From the NCBI GenBank assembly GCA_958295765.1, contig CATQHB010000002.1, positions 880,091 through 944,090 on the forward strand: a DNA stretch of 64,000 bases, given 5' to 3'. Numbering within the stretch: the first letter of the stretch is position 1; each line of letters begins with the position of its first letter. Shown piece by piece: positions 42,388-49,956 of this stretch. Both the position numbers and the translations under genes were made by a program. The notes beneath the pieces were generated by a model. The model did not search any database, was not told the DNA's origin, and saw only the letters and a program-made list of their open reading frames with translations. This stretch comes from an uncultured Dehalococcoidia bacterium. GTDB taxonomy: Bacteria > Chloroflexota > Dehalococcoidia > Lucifugimonadales > UBA3495.

Positions 42388-42935
42388 TGACAATGCGGCG
42401 CCATAACCCCTCAGACCGGGTGATGGTTTTCATCGACGGCAGCAACTTCCTGAACCGGCTCCGGGGTTTGGAACAGCGGATTAACCTGGAATATGGCCGG
42501 TTCGTTGCGAAACTTGTCGGGGAGCGTCGGCTGGTACGCGCCTACTATTATGCGGCGCGGGTTGACCAGACCCGCGAACCGGAACAGTACCAGCGACAGC
42601 AGAGTTTCTATTACAATCTGAACCGGATTCCCCGGTTTGAAGTGCAGTTCGGGCGACTGGTCTATCCCCTGGACAATGCCGCTCCTTACGAGAAAGGGGT
42701 GGACATCCGGCTCGCCACCAATATGCTGCTGCACGCGGCCCGCGACAGCTATGATGTGGCTATACTGGTCAGCAGCGACACGGATTTTGAGGATGTGGTG
42801 CAGCGAGTAAAAGACCTGGGCAAAATCGTCGAGGTAGTTCTCTTTGGCACGGGCAGTTCCCAACTCCTCAGGACGGTGGCGGACGAAGTTATTGAAGTTG
42901 ATGCCCCATTCCTTGCCGATTGCCAGCGTCAATAA
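42387..42935 (+). CDS. NYN domain (LabA/PIN-like) ribonuclease
   Basis: A 182-aa protein with the four-acid NYN/PIN pattern: VMVFIDGSNFLNRL, YEKGVDIRLATNMLLHAA and VAILVSSDTDFEDVVQRVKDLGK. These give D-x-S-N, K-G-x-D and S-S-D-x-D-F metal-binding sets. Such proteins cleave or process RNA. It overlaps comE by one base and ends at a strong hairpin, so it is the last gene of that operon; the functional link to a TPP enzyme is obscure. Confidence 0.88.
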   Translation: MTMRRHNPSDRVMVFIDGSNFLNRLRGLEQRINLEYGRFVAKLVGERRLVRAYYYAARVDQTREPEQYQRQQSFYYNLNRIPRFEVQFGRLVYPLDNAAPYEKGVDIRLATNMLLHAARDSYDVAILVSSDTDFEDVVQRVKDLGKIVEVVLFGTGSSQLLRTVADEVIEVDAPFLADCQRQ

Positions 42936-42938
42936 AGT

Positions 42939-42962
42939 GAGGGGCTGCGTGAGCAGCCCCTC
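42939..42962 (+). terminator. Terminator hairpin after the NYN gene
   Basis: GAGGGGCTGC-GTGA-GCAGCCCCTC is a perfect 10-bp stem with a GNRA-like loop, followed by GGAGTCTTATTT. It starts 4 nt after the stop codon. Confidence 0.8.
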
Positions 42963-42965
42963 GGA

Positions 42966-43029
42966 GTCTTATTTACCAGCGTTGACCAGCAACTCTGGTG
43001 GGGTCTTATTTACCAGGGTTGACAAGCAA
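42966..43029. repeat. 27-bp direct repeat (GTCTTATTTACCAG...)
   Basis: GTCTTATTTACCAGCGTTGA... (42966-42992) recurs at 43003-43029 with few changes. Each is followed by a CTGGTGGG/CTGGGGAGG that can pair with its own CCAG. Confidence 0.65.
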
Positions 43030-43107
43030 ACCTGGGGAGGTGTTTGAACTAATGGTAACAACGTGCCAACCCTTTGTCAACCTCTATATTGCCCCGCCCC
43101 CACACTA

Positions 43108-43222
43108 CCGCAACCCCTCCACTATGACAGTGGTGTTGAAGCGCATCAGGTCCAGGTAGGTTCCGGCCTCGCCGCCCGGCTGGCCCAGGGGGAGCCGGCG
43201 TAGAGTTCGCCAATGAGTTTTG
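43108..43222 (-). pseudogene. Duplicated, frameshifted 3' end of the znuA-like gene
   Basis: The segment aligns with the last ~115 bp of the intact gene at 43564-43677, preserving GQPGGEAGTYLDLMRFNTTVIVEGLR at the C-terminus. A 2-base insertion (CCCAGGGGGAGCC against CCCAGGGAGCC) breaks the frame upstream. It is a non-functional remnant of a tandem duplication. Confidence 0.8.
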
Positions 43223-43268
43223 CGGCGGCTAGTTGCGTCAACCGTTCCCGGAAAGCGGTCCGGAGCGG

Positions 43269-43391
43269 GTGGGGGAAAGTTACTGCACCCGCGGCCGGAT
43301 GCTCCGCTACGTGGACGAACGCGGGACGCTGTTGGTAGAGGTGTTTCAATACTTGCGCCCCGACGGTTCGCTGGGGGCCAGTCCGCCCTGA
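43269..43391 (+). CDS. Small hypothetical protein or gene remnant (~40 aa)
   Basis: The frame reads YCTRGRMLRYVDERGTLLVEVFQ then YLRPDGSLGASPP; GTG 43269 and TTG 43233 are possible starts. The sequence looks coding (a compact beta-hairpin protein ending QYLRPDGSLGAS) and I have the impression of similar small Chloroflexota proteins, but the ribosome site is poor and it lies inside the duplicated znuA area. It may be decayed. Confidence 0.35.
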   Translation: MGESYCTRGRMLRYVDERGTLLVEVFQYLRPDGSLGASPP

Positions 43392-43560
43392 CCCCCAGCG
43401 TATGCGAATCGGCAACGAAATCTGGCGAGTTGAACGCCGATAACTCCGCCAATCCACCCTGGAAAGCGCCGGTTTCCGTCAACCTCCCTGCCGCCCCGCC
43501 CTCCGGCGCTTCCTGGCAACTGCCCGCCCTGCCTATGGGCGCTGGGCGGGCATCCCCACA

Positions 43561-44928
43561 CTACCGCAACTCCTCCACGATGGTAGTGGTGTTGTAGCGC
43601 ATCAGGTCCGGGTAGGTTCCGGCCTCGCCGCCCGGCTGTCCCAGGGAGCCGGTGTAGAGTTCGCCGATGAGTTTTACGCCGGTTTCCTCGGCGACGCGTT
43701 GCGCCAACCGGTTGCTTTGGGTATTCTCGGCGAACACGGCGGGTGCGCCGGTGTGTTCGATGGTCTCGATGAGTTCGGACAACTCCTGGGCCGTGGGTTC
43801 AACCTCGGTAGTGGTGGAGGGTATAACCGCCCCGACCACCCGGAACCCGTACCTTACGGCGAAATACTGAAAAGAATCGTGAGAGGTAACCAGCAGCCGG
43901 CGCTCTTCCGGCAGGGTTGCCACCTGTTCCTGAATCCAGGCGTGCAGGGCGTCCAGTTCACGGTTGTAGGCGGCGGCGTTTTCCTGGTAGTAGGCCTGCC
44001 CCGCCGGGTCGGCCCGGGAGAGTTCGGCGGCGATAGCGTTGACCGCCTGCTGCACCCGCAACGGGTCGAACCAGATGTGAGGGTCAAGCGCCCCGTGCTG
44101 ATGGTCATGGCCCCCGGCTTCTCCTTCCCCGTCGTGGTCATCGTGTTCCTCATGACCATCGGCTTCCTCTGCCGAGTCGTGGTCATCTTCTTCCTCATGA
44201 CCATCGCCTTCCTCTGCCGAGTCGTGGTCATCTTCTTCCTCATGACCATCGCCTTCCTCTGCCGAGTCGTGGTCATCTTCTTCCTCATGACCATCGGCTT
44301 CCTCTGCCGAGTCATGGTCGTCATGTTCCTCATGTTCCTCGTGGCCGGCCGCTTCCGCTACTGCGTCATGGTCGTCGTGTTCCTCGCCTTCCTCGAACAT
44401 TTCCACGAACTCCAGGGGGTTTGCGGCCTCGCCCAGGGCGACGATGGTGTCCGGGTTCCGGGCCGCGTTCTCCAGCAGCTTGTCCATCCATCTCGCTTCC
44501 AGGGACAAGCCTACGCTCAGCACCAGGTCGGCGTCAGCTACCTGGGCCACGCTTTTTGCCCCCGGCTGGAAGGCGTGGGGGTCGGAGCCGGTGGGCACCA
44601 ACGAAAAGACGTTCACCCGGTCCTGCCCGACGGCCCGCGCCCAGTCGGCCACGATGTTGGTGGTGGTAACTACGTTGACCACCGGGGCGGGAGCGGTCGG
44701 GGTGTCAGGAGCGGCGGTAGTTGACGCCGCCGGGGCTTCGGTGGCCGCCGACTCCGGCGCAACGGCCGGGGACGGCGAGGCCGGCGCAACTGCCGGGGCC
44801 GGCGGGGCCGGCGCAACATTGGCCGCCTCGCCGGCGCAAGCGGCCAGCACAAAGACCAGGGCCAGCGCCACCGCCAGGAAAGCGGCCCGCGCCGGGTTTA
44901 TCAGGTGGGTTATGGTACTCAGTATCAT
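43561..44928 (-). CDS. znuA: Zinc ABC transporter substrate-binding lipoprotein (ZnuA-like) with long acidic/His repeat loop
   Basis: A 455-aa lipoprotein: signal peptide with lipobox LAAC (Cys31), a Pro/Ala-rich linker (~40-85), then the cluster A-I binding fold. Metal-ligand histidines are in GSDPHAFQPGAKS, DPHIWFDPL and SHDSFQYF, with an acid in FAENTQSNRLAQ. Residues ~175-290 form a loop of tandem 15-residue units (HEEEDDHDSAEEGDG type), encoded by nearly identical 45-bp repeats. No permease or ATPase gene is adjacent. A Zur-like box overlaps the start codon. Confidence 0.93.
   Translation of the reverse strand: MILSTITHLINPARAAFLAVALALVFVLAACAGEAANVAPAPPAPAVAPASPSPAVAPESAATEAPAASTTAAPDTPTAPAPVVNVVTTTNIVADWARAVGQDRVNVFSLVPTGSDPHAFQPGAKSVAQVADADLVLSVGLSLEARWMDKLLENAARNPDTIVALGEAANPLEFVEMFEEGEEHDDHDAVAEAAGHEEHEEHDDHDSAEEADGHEEEDDHDSAEEGDGHEEEDDHDSAEEGDGHEEEDDHDSAEEADGHEEHDDHDGEGEAGGHDHQHGALDPHIWFDPLRVQQAVNAIAAELSRADPAGQAYYQENAAAYNRELDALHAWIQEQVATLPEERRLLVTSHDSFQYFAVRYGFRVVGAVIPSTTTEVEPTAQELSELIETIEHTGAPAVFAENTQSNRLAQRVAEETGVKLIGELYTGSLGQPGGEAGTYPDLMRYNTTTIVEELR
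44914..44927. promoter_or_regulatory. Zur-like box 1 (over the znuA start)
   Basis: GGTACTCAGTATCA; the reverse strand reads TGATACTGAGTACC and includes the first bases of the znuA ATG. One of four copies of GGTAYYYRGTATCA in the zur-znuA locus. Confidence 0.6.
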
Positions 44929-45017
44929 TTGATTTTACTATCCTTTCCGCCCGGCATTTCCTTGAACCGGGCTTAACTAGATTAGGCTCCAGGCTTGATT
45001 ACTCCAGGCAGGTTATT

Positions 45018-45031
45018 GGTATCCAGTATCA
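45018..45031. promoter_or_regulatory. Zur-like box 2
   Basis: GGTATCCAGTATCA, about 90 bp upstream of znuA, where a promoter would lie. Confidence 0.6.
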
Positions 45032-45100
45032 TTTTGGCTTACCCTGCTTTCCTGCTCTCTCCGGGTGGGCCGGGTACAGTTGAGCATCGGCGCTACAAAC

Positions 45101-45114
45101 GATATTCAGTATCA
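45101..45114. promoter_or_regulatory. Zur-like box 3
   Basis: GATATTCAGTATCA, the most palindromic copy (GATA...TATC), between the zur stop and znuA. Confidence 0.55.
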
Positions 45115-45156
45115 ATAACCGCCGTAGCGAACCGGCGGGGCAGTTCCCCAGGGCGG

Positions 45157-45591
45157 CTAATCGTCGGGGTTACCGGTACACCGGTCGCAGACGATATAGA
45201 GTTCCAGGCGGTGGCCGACGATGTTGCCGGGGATGTCATCGGACAAGCCCCGCATCAGGCGCTCCACCGTGGCGGCGCGGAACTCGCCGACGTTCCCGCA
45301 CCGGACGCAGACGGTGTGATGGTGGTGCTCGACGCTGGACAGGCTGTACTTGGGGGCGCCGTCCATCAGGTTCAACCGGCAGATGACGCCGGCCTTCAGG
45401 AGCAGCTTGATGGTGCGGAAAATGGTCGCGCGGCCCACCGCCGGCAGCTCATTGCCAATCTCCTCGGCGGTAAAGCCCTCCTGTTTCTCCGCCAGGATAT
45501 TGATAATGGCGCGCCGGGGCGCCGTGGCCCGGTAGCCCTCATCCTCAAGGACGGCCATAATGTCGGGGCGTGCAGTCAAAGGCGTTGTCAT
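45157..45591 (-). CDS. zur: Fur-family regulator, probably Zur
   Basis: Start ATG 45591 (MTTPLTARPDIMAVLEDEGYR); a TTG at 45606 is unlikely. The 144-aa protein has the Fur winged helix (RATAPRRAIINILAEKQEGFTAEEIGNELPAVGRATIFRTIKLLLKAGVI), the HHHHTVCVRCGNVGEF metal/Cys segment and second CxxC (VCDRCTG). The two CxxC pairs hold structural zinc. Adjacency to znuA and the shared 14-bp boxes make zinc regulation most likely, with zur itself autoregulated. Confidence 0.9.
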   Translation of the reverse strand: MTTPLTARPDIMAVLEDEGYRATAPRRAIINILAEKQEGFTAEEIGNELPAVGRATIFRTIKLLLKAGVICRLNLMDGAPKYSLSSVEHHHHTVCVRCGNVGEFRAATVERLMRGLSDDIPGNIVGHRLELYIVCDRCTGNPDD

Positions 45592-45605
45592 GGTACTTGG
45601 TATCA
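45592..45605. promoter_or_regulatory. Zur-like box 4 (abutting the zur start)
   Basis: GGTACTTGGTATCA, whose edge touches the zur ATG at 45591. Confidence 0.6.
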
Positions 45606-45704
45606 AAAACTTGGGAGTGCGTTTATCCTAACAGGGTTTCCTTCACCCGTCAACCCCGGCGACGGGACTGGTAGGCTATATGCAAATTCCCACCAGGAAC
45701 AAAA

Positions 45705-45863
45705 CCGCTCATGGTGAGCCTGTCGAACCACGTCCCTCTGCCCGGCGGGCGTCCTTCGACAAGCTCAGGATGAGCGGGAATCTACAATATCCGCTCATGG
45801 TGAGCCTGTCAAACCACGTCCCGCTACCCGGTGGGTATCCTTCGACAAGCTCAGGATGAGCGG
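45705..45863. repeat. Two R3 copies
   Basis: Copies at 45705-45777 and 45791-45863, both with CCGCTCATGGTGAGCCTGTC and CTCAGGATGAGCGG arms and CGTCCC centres. Confidence 0.9.
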
Positions 45864-45916
45864 GGAGATATGCAGAGAATCCTGGTAGCCACATTCAGGG
45901 CAATCACAGCATAAAC

Positions 45917-46013
45917 CCGTCGTTCCGGCGAAAGCCGGAATCCAGAACCCTTTGCTGCCGGCCCGCTCTTTTCCGGGGGATTTCCTGGATTCCGGCTTTC
46001 GCCGGAACGACGG
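45917..46013. repeat. R1 copy in reverse internal orientation
   Basis: The arms are as in other R1 copies, but the asymmetric interior (normally CAGGAAATCC...GTTCTGG) is reversed (CAGAACCC...GGATTTCCTGG). Confidence 0.85.
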
Positions 46014-46138
46014 TTGCTTGGGTTGGAATGACGGTTGCCTGGGTTGCCCTAGTTAAGACGCGGTTGCCCGGCGGCCATATTGGACTGACCCAAGGTTTGG
46101 TGTTATTGTAGGGCCAACATTCAAGAGGCGGAGGGAAA

Positions 46139-46567
46139 ATGACGCAGGCGCAGCAGGGCAACACCGTAAAGGTTCACTATACCGGCCGACTGGACGACGG
46201 CAGTGTGTTCGACTCCTCGGCCGGCGGGGAACCCCTGGAGTTCACCATCGGCCAGGGGCAGATGATTCCCGGTTTCGAGCAGGGCGTCGTCGGTATGGAG
46301 CTTGGCGAGTCCCGCACCGTCATCATCGCCGCCGACCAAGCCTACGGCATCTACCGGCCCGACGGGGTAATAGAAATAGCCCGGTCGGAGATTCCCCCGA
46401 CGATTCAACTGGAAGTGGGGATGCAGTTGCAGGCCACCGGACCCGACGGCCGCCCGGTGCACATGACGGTTCTGGAGCTGTCCGAGGACACGGTAAAGAT
46501 GGACGGCAACCACCCCCTGGCCGGCAAAGACCTGACCTTTGACCTGGAACTGGTGGGAATAAGTTAA
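46139..46567 (+). CDS. slyD: FKBP-type peptidyl-prolyl isomerase, SlyD-like
   Basis: A 142-aa FKBP with the SlyD insert: NTVKVHYTGRLDDGSVFDSS, EFTIGQGQMIPGFEQGVVGMELGESRTV, then the IF domain (DQAYGIYRPDGVIEIARSEIPPTIQLEVGMQLQ) and NHPLAGKDLTFDLELV. It catalyses prolyl isomerisation and acts as a chaperone. The metal-binding His/Cys tail of E. coli SlyD is absent. GGAGGG precedes the ATG. Confidence 0.94.
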   Translation: MTQAQQGNTVKVHYTGRLDDGSVFDSSAGGEPLEFTIGQGQMIPGFEQGVVGMELGESRTVIIAADQAYGIYRPDGVIEIARSEIPPTIQLEVGMQLQATGPDGRPVHMTVLELSEDTVKMDGNHPLAGKDLTFDLELVGIS

Positions 46568-46609
46568 GGGCGGATAACGTCAACTAACACTACGCAAGGA
46601 GCGAAACCC

Positions 46610-47434
46610 ATGCCGGAAAGAAGTCCCCGGTTGGCCGGAAAAGTAGCCATTGTTACCGGAGCCGGTTCCAGCGGCCCCGGAGTGGGCAACGGCAAGGCCG
46701 CCGCCGTCCTATTTGCCCGGGAGGGGGCCAAGGTGCTGCTGGTGGATGCGGTGCGGGACCGGGCCGAGGAAACCCTGTCCATCATTAAGGAGGAGGGCGG
46801 CGAGGCCGAGGTGTTCGAGGCTAACGTCATCAACGCCGACGACTGCCGCCGCATGGTGGAGGCCGCCATTGACCGCTACGGCCGGCTGGACGTGCTGGAC
46901 AACAACGTGGGCATATCCCGCCGGGGTTCGGTGCTGGAAATCAGCGAGGAGGACTGGGACTTTGTGATGGCGGTCAACGTCAAGAGCATCGTCCTGTGCA
47001 GCAAGTACGCCATTCCCCGGATGATTGAAAGCGGCGGCGGCTCCATCATCAACATATCCTCCATCGCCGGGCTGCGCGCCCACAGCAGCACCCCCTACAC
47101 CACCTCCAAGGCGGCAGTGCAGGGCCTTACTATGTCTATGGCCGCCGACCACGGGCCGGACGGCATCCGGGTCAACTGCATCGCGCCGGGGCTGGTCTAT
47201 TCGCCGATGGTGGCGCCCCGGATGGATTCGGACTTGCGGGAAATCCGCCGCAACGCCGCCCCCCTGCGTACCGAAGGCGATTCCTGGGACATCGGCTACA
47301 CCGCCCTGTTCCTCGCCAGCGACGAATCCCGCTGGATTAACGGCGTTACCCTACCGGTGGACGCCGGCCTGACCTCAGTAACGCCGGTAACCTACCAAAC
47401 CCTGGCCCAACAACAGGGGGTAATTAGGAATTAA
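46610..47434 (+). CDS. Short-chain dehydrogenase/reductase
   Basis: A 274-aa classical SDR: KVAIVTGAGSSGPGVGNGKA (a Gly-rich loop with a three-residue insertion), DVLDNNVGISRRGSV, INISSIAGLRA (catalytic Ser), TPYTTSKAAVQGLTMSMAADHGPDGIRVNCIAPGLVYSPM (Y-x3-K) and LASDESRWINGVTLPVDAG. CAAGGAGC lies ~8 nt before the ATG. It follows slyD by 42 bp and may be co-transcribed. Its last codons (VIRN) come from an AT-rich repeat, as seen for mnmA and trmO. Confidence 0.92.
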   Translation: MPERSPRLAGKVAIVTGAGSSGPGVGNGKAAAVLFAREGAKVLLVDAVRDRAEETLSIIKEEGGEAEVFEANVINADDCRRMVEAAIDRYGRLDVLDNNVGISRRGSVLEISEEDWDFVMAVNVKSIVLCSKYAIPRMIESGGGSIINISSIAGLRAHSSTPYTTSKAAVQGLTMSMAADHGPDGIRVNCIAPGLVYSPMVAPRMDSDLREIRRNAAPLRTEGDSWDIGYTALFLASDESRWINGVTLPVDAGLTSVTPVTYQTLAQQQGVIRN

Positions 47435-47918
47435 GAATTGGGGGAGTTGCTGACTGCGTAACTCGTGTATGCGTTACGCAATTAGTATGTCATCCCGACC
47501 GCCTTGCCAAGTCATTCCGACCGCTGCAAATTGGAATTGAGAATTAAGAATTAGGAATTAAGAATTGGGGGAGTCGCTAACTGTGTAACTTGTATATGCG
47601 TTACGCAGTTAGTATGTCATCCCGTCCGCCTTGCCAAGTCATTCCGACCGCTGCCAATTTACGAATTAGGAATTAAGAATTGGGGGAGTCGCTAACTGCG
47701 TAACTCGTGTATGCGTTACGCGGTTAGTATGTCATCCCGTCCGCCCTGCCAAGTCATCCCGACCGCTGCCAATTTACGAATTAGGAATTAAGAATTGGGG
47801 GAGTCGTTAACTGCGTAACTCGTAGATGCGTTACGCAGTTAGTATGTCATCCCGACCGCCTTGCCAAGTCATTCCGACCGCTGCCAATTCTTAATTCCTA
47901 ATTCTTAATTCCTAATTG
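47422..47918. repeat. Four-copy ~115-128-bp tandem repeat with internal hairpin
   Basis: Units begin at about 47422, 47534, 47662 and 47777. Each holds AATTAAGAATTGGGGGAGT, an inverted pair AACTGCGTAAC...GTTACGCAGTT, and ATGTCATCCCG...CCAAGTCATTCCGACC related to R4. The last unit ends in inverted TTCTTAATTCCTAATT. No gene is present. Confidence 0.9.
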
Positions 47919-47921
47919 CCT

Positions 47922-49508
47922 TCACTCCGTTATGGGGCGGGAGATTATCCACAGGCTTACCACTGTGTAAAGTACCATCAGCGCCAGCATAGGCAGTTGG
48001 CTCCGCAGGGCCTGGCCCCGGTCGCGGTAGATGGCCCCGGCCCGCAGGTGGGCCAGATATACCGCGATGATGTGTCCGGTTACTATGGTAATCAGGGCAA
48101 AGAACCACACAAACCGGGCGTTGGTGATGGTAATGTTCACCAGGTAGCCGGCGCCGCCGAACAGGTTCCAGCCGGCGCCAAAGGGGTCGGAGGCCAGCGG
48201 GATGATCAGCTGTCCCTGGATGAGCAGAAAGCCCAGGTAGTGGGCAAAGTGGTAGGCCAGAGCAATCGGCACCAGGGAAAAGACAAAAGCCCCCATCAAC
48301 TGCTCCGCCGCCGGCCCCCGGCCCCCCACCATTCGCCGCATCAGCACGGCAAAGCCCCCGTAAAGCGCGGCAAAGGCCAGGGGAAAGGCCACCAGCCCCA
48401 GGGTATTGGCGATGACCAGCCCGTTGAAGTAGGGGGAGGTCAGTCCGGGGGTCTGGGTCAGAAAGAAACCCAGCGTCGCCGCCCACTCCGGCGTGTCGCT
48501 GAAACCGTCGAAGGTCACCGTCGCCAGCGTCAGCAACACCAGCGCCGTCATTCCGGGGATAGTTGCGCCGCCGGCATTGAGGCCAATGGCCGGCGGGCGC
48601 AGGTTGAACTCCTGATTCTCGGCATACTCAAAGCACTCATAGCAGTCGATACACCCGGCGCCGTCGGCCGACTCCATACACCCAGGCGCGGCGCACTCCC
48701 GGCACGCCGCCGGGTCAACGGCGCGCACCTCGGTAATGGAGAAACGGGTCAGAAAGCCGTAGATTACGGAAAAAGCCTCGCCATGCCGCAGCCATTGCTG
48801 TTTGCCGAAAAGGTACATCCCGCCCAAAGTAAGGATGCTGTAGGCGATAATCAGCCAAGCCAGCAGCGCCGGCGCGGCGTTGTCCGGCAGGGCGTTTTCC
48901 ACCCAGGCAAAGGCCAGGAACAGGAACACCGCCGGCCAGACGCCCAGCCGGGCCGGATAGTCCCAACCCGGCCCCGGTTCCCACTCCGGCCAAACGCGGT
49001 GGTACAGGGCCTCGGCCAGGGTAAAGAGGGTTTTCCAGGGGTTGATGACCGCCCAGCAGTTGCCCAGCAGGGACACCACAAAACCCATCCCCACCCACCA
49101 GATAATCCAGACAAAGGTAGGGGTCAGGTTGTCGGCGGGCCGCGCCGACCCGAACAATCCGGTGGCGATGACCAGGAAAAAGAGGAACAGGGCGACCAGC
49201 CGCAGCAGCCATAGGGTCGGCCCGCCCAGCAAGGCCCGCGCCGGAGCGTAGCGGAACAGGTTGAACCGGGGGTAGCCGGCGGCGGCCCCGGCCTGGGCTT
49301 CGGCCCGGACAAAGAACCCGATGACGGCAAAGGACAGGATAACCGCCGCCGCGCCGCCCACGGCAAAGTAGCTCAAGGGCAGGGGCAGGTCATACCGCTC
49401 GCCAAAGCCATGGGCATAAACCGGCGCCGCGCCCCCGGCAGCCAAGGCAAGGAACAACAGCCCCGCCCCCAACGCCAGGGCCGGCAGGAGTACCCTTAAC
49501 CGGAACAT
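47922..49508 (-). CDS. Polytopic membrane protein with extramembrane Cys cluster (fenitrothion-hydrolase-annotated family)
   Basis: A 528-aa protein with a signal-like first helix ending AAPVYAHGFGERYDLPLP and roughly 11-12 further TM helices. NLTPTFVWIIWWVGMGFVVSLLGNCWAVINPWKTL resembles actinobacterial membrane proteins annotated as fenitrothion hydrolase. Around residues 263-295 a loop holds six cysteines (CRECAAPGC, CIDCYECF), a possible Fe-S or zinc site. TM histidines (AYHFAHYLGF, TGHIIAVYLAH) could bind metal or heme. Function unknown. Confidence 0.75.
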   Translation of the reverse strand: MFRLRVLLPALALGAGLLFLALAAGGAAPVYAHGFGERYDLPLPLSYFAVGGAAAVILSFAVIGFFVRAEAQAGAAAGYPRFNLFRYAPARALLGGPTLWLLRLVALFLFFLVIATGLFGSARPADNLTPTFVWIIWWVGMGFVVSLLGNCWAVINPWKTLFTLAEALYHRVWPEWEPGPGWDYPARLGVWPAVFLFLAFAWVENALPDNAAPALLAWLIIAYSILTLGGMYLFGKQQWLRHGEAFSVIYGFLTRFSITEVRAVDPAACRECAAPGCMESADGAGCIDCYECFEYAENQEFNLRPPAIGLNAGGATIPGMTALVLLTLATVTFDGFSDTPEWAATLGFFLTQTPGLTSPYFNGLVIANTLGLVAFPLAFAALYGGFAVLMRRMVGGRGPAAEQLMGAFVFSLVPIALAYHFAHYLGFLLIQGQLIIPLASDPFGAGWNLFGGAGYLVNITITNARFVWFFALITIVTGHIIAVYLAHLRAGAIYRDRGQALRSQLPMLALMVLYTVVSLWIISRPITE

Positions 49509-49674
49509 ACAGCTACCGCATCTGAATCTGAAATTGACATAGGAAATAGTTTACCATACTGGCCGGCCATCCTGGACTTGGCAAACCGCAAAGACTACGG
49601 GGCGGCAAGTATTGGGCGATTGCCCGGTGGCTGAAGATCGGGCGATTGCGTATTAACCAGGGCAAACCAAGCAA

Positions 49675-49771
49675 CCGTCGTTCCGGCGAAAGCCGGAATC
49701 CAGGAAATCCCCCGGAAAAGAGCGGGGCGGCTATCTAGCCTTCTGGATTCCGGCTTTCGCCGGAACGACGG
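49675..49771. repeat. R1 copy upstream of tRNA-Ile
   Basis: A palindromic core with outer ends GGCGATTGCGTATTAACC (49640) and TTATGGTGTGATTGCC (49773). Confidence 0.9.
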
Positions 49772-49810
49772 TTTTATGGTGTGATTGCCCGGCCCGATTG
49801 GAGAAACTTG

Positions 49811-49839
49811 TTGATACGGGGAATTGTTGCTGTTATAAT
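49811..49839 (+). promoter_or_regulatory. Promoter of tRNA-Ile
   Basis: TTGATA (49811-49816), a 17-bp spacer and perfect TATAAT (49834-49839), 40 bp before the tRNA. Confidence 0.75.
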
Positions 49840-49879
49840 GTAATGCAGTAGCAACCTGATTGGTTGCCCCCGCTGGAGT

Positions 49880-49956
49880 GGGCCTGTAGCTCAGGCGGTT
49901 AGAGCGCGGTCCTGATAAGACCGAGGTCGTTGGTTCGAGTCCATCCAGGCCCACCA
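49880..49956 (+). tRNA. tRNA-Ile (anticodon GAT)
   Basis: Acceptor GGGCCTG/CAGGCCC, D arm GCTC...GAGC, anticodon stem CGGTC/GACCG with loop CTGATAA giving GAT, T arm with TTCGAGT, A73 and encoded CCA. Its 3' end is duplicated at 58.03 kb. Confidence 0.96.

Noticed and set aside
47422-47918. Possible CRISPR array
   Set aside because: Units are 112-142 bp with no short repeat/unique spacer alternation, and no cas1/cas2 is present. None of the other interspersed repeats forms an array either.
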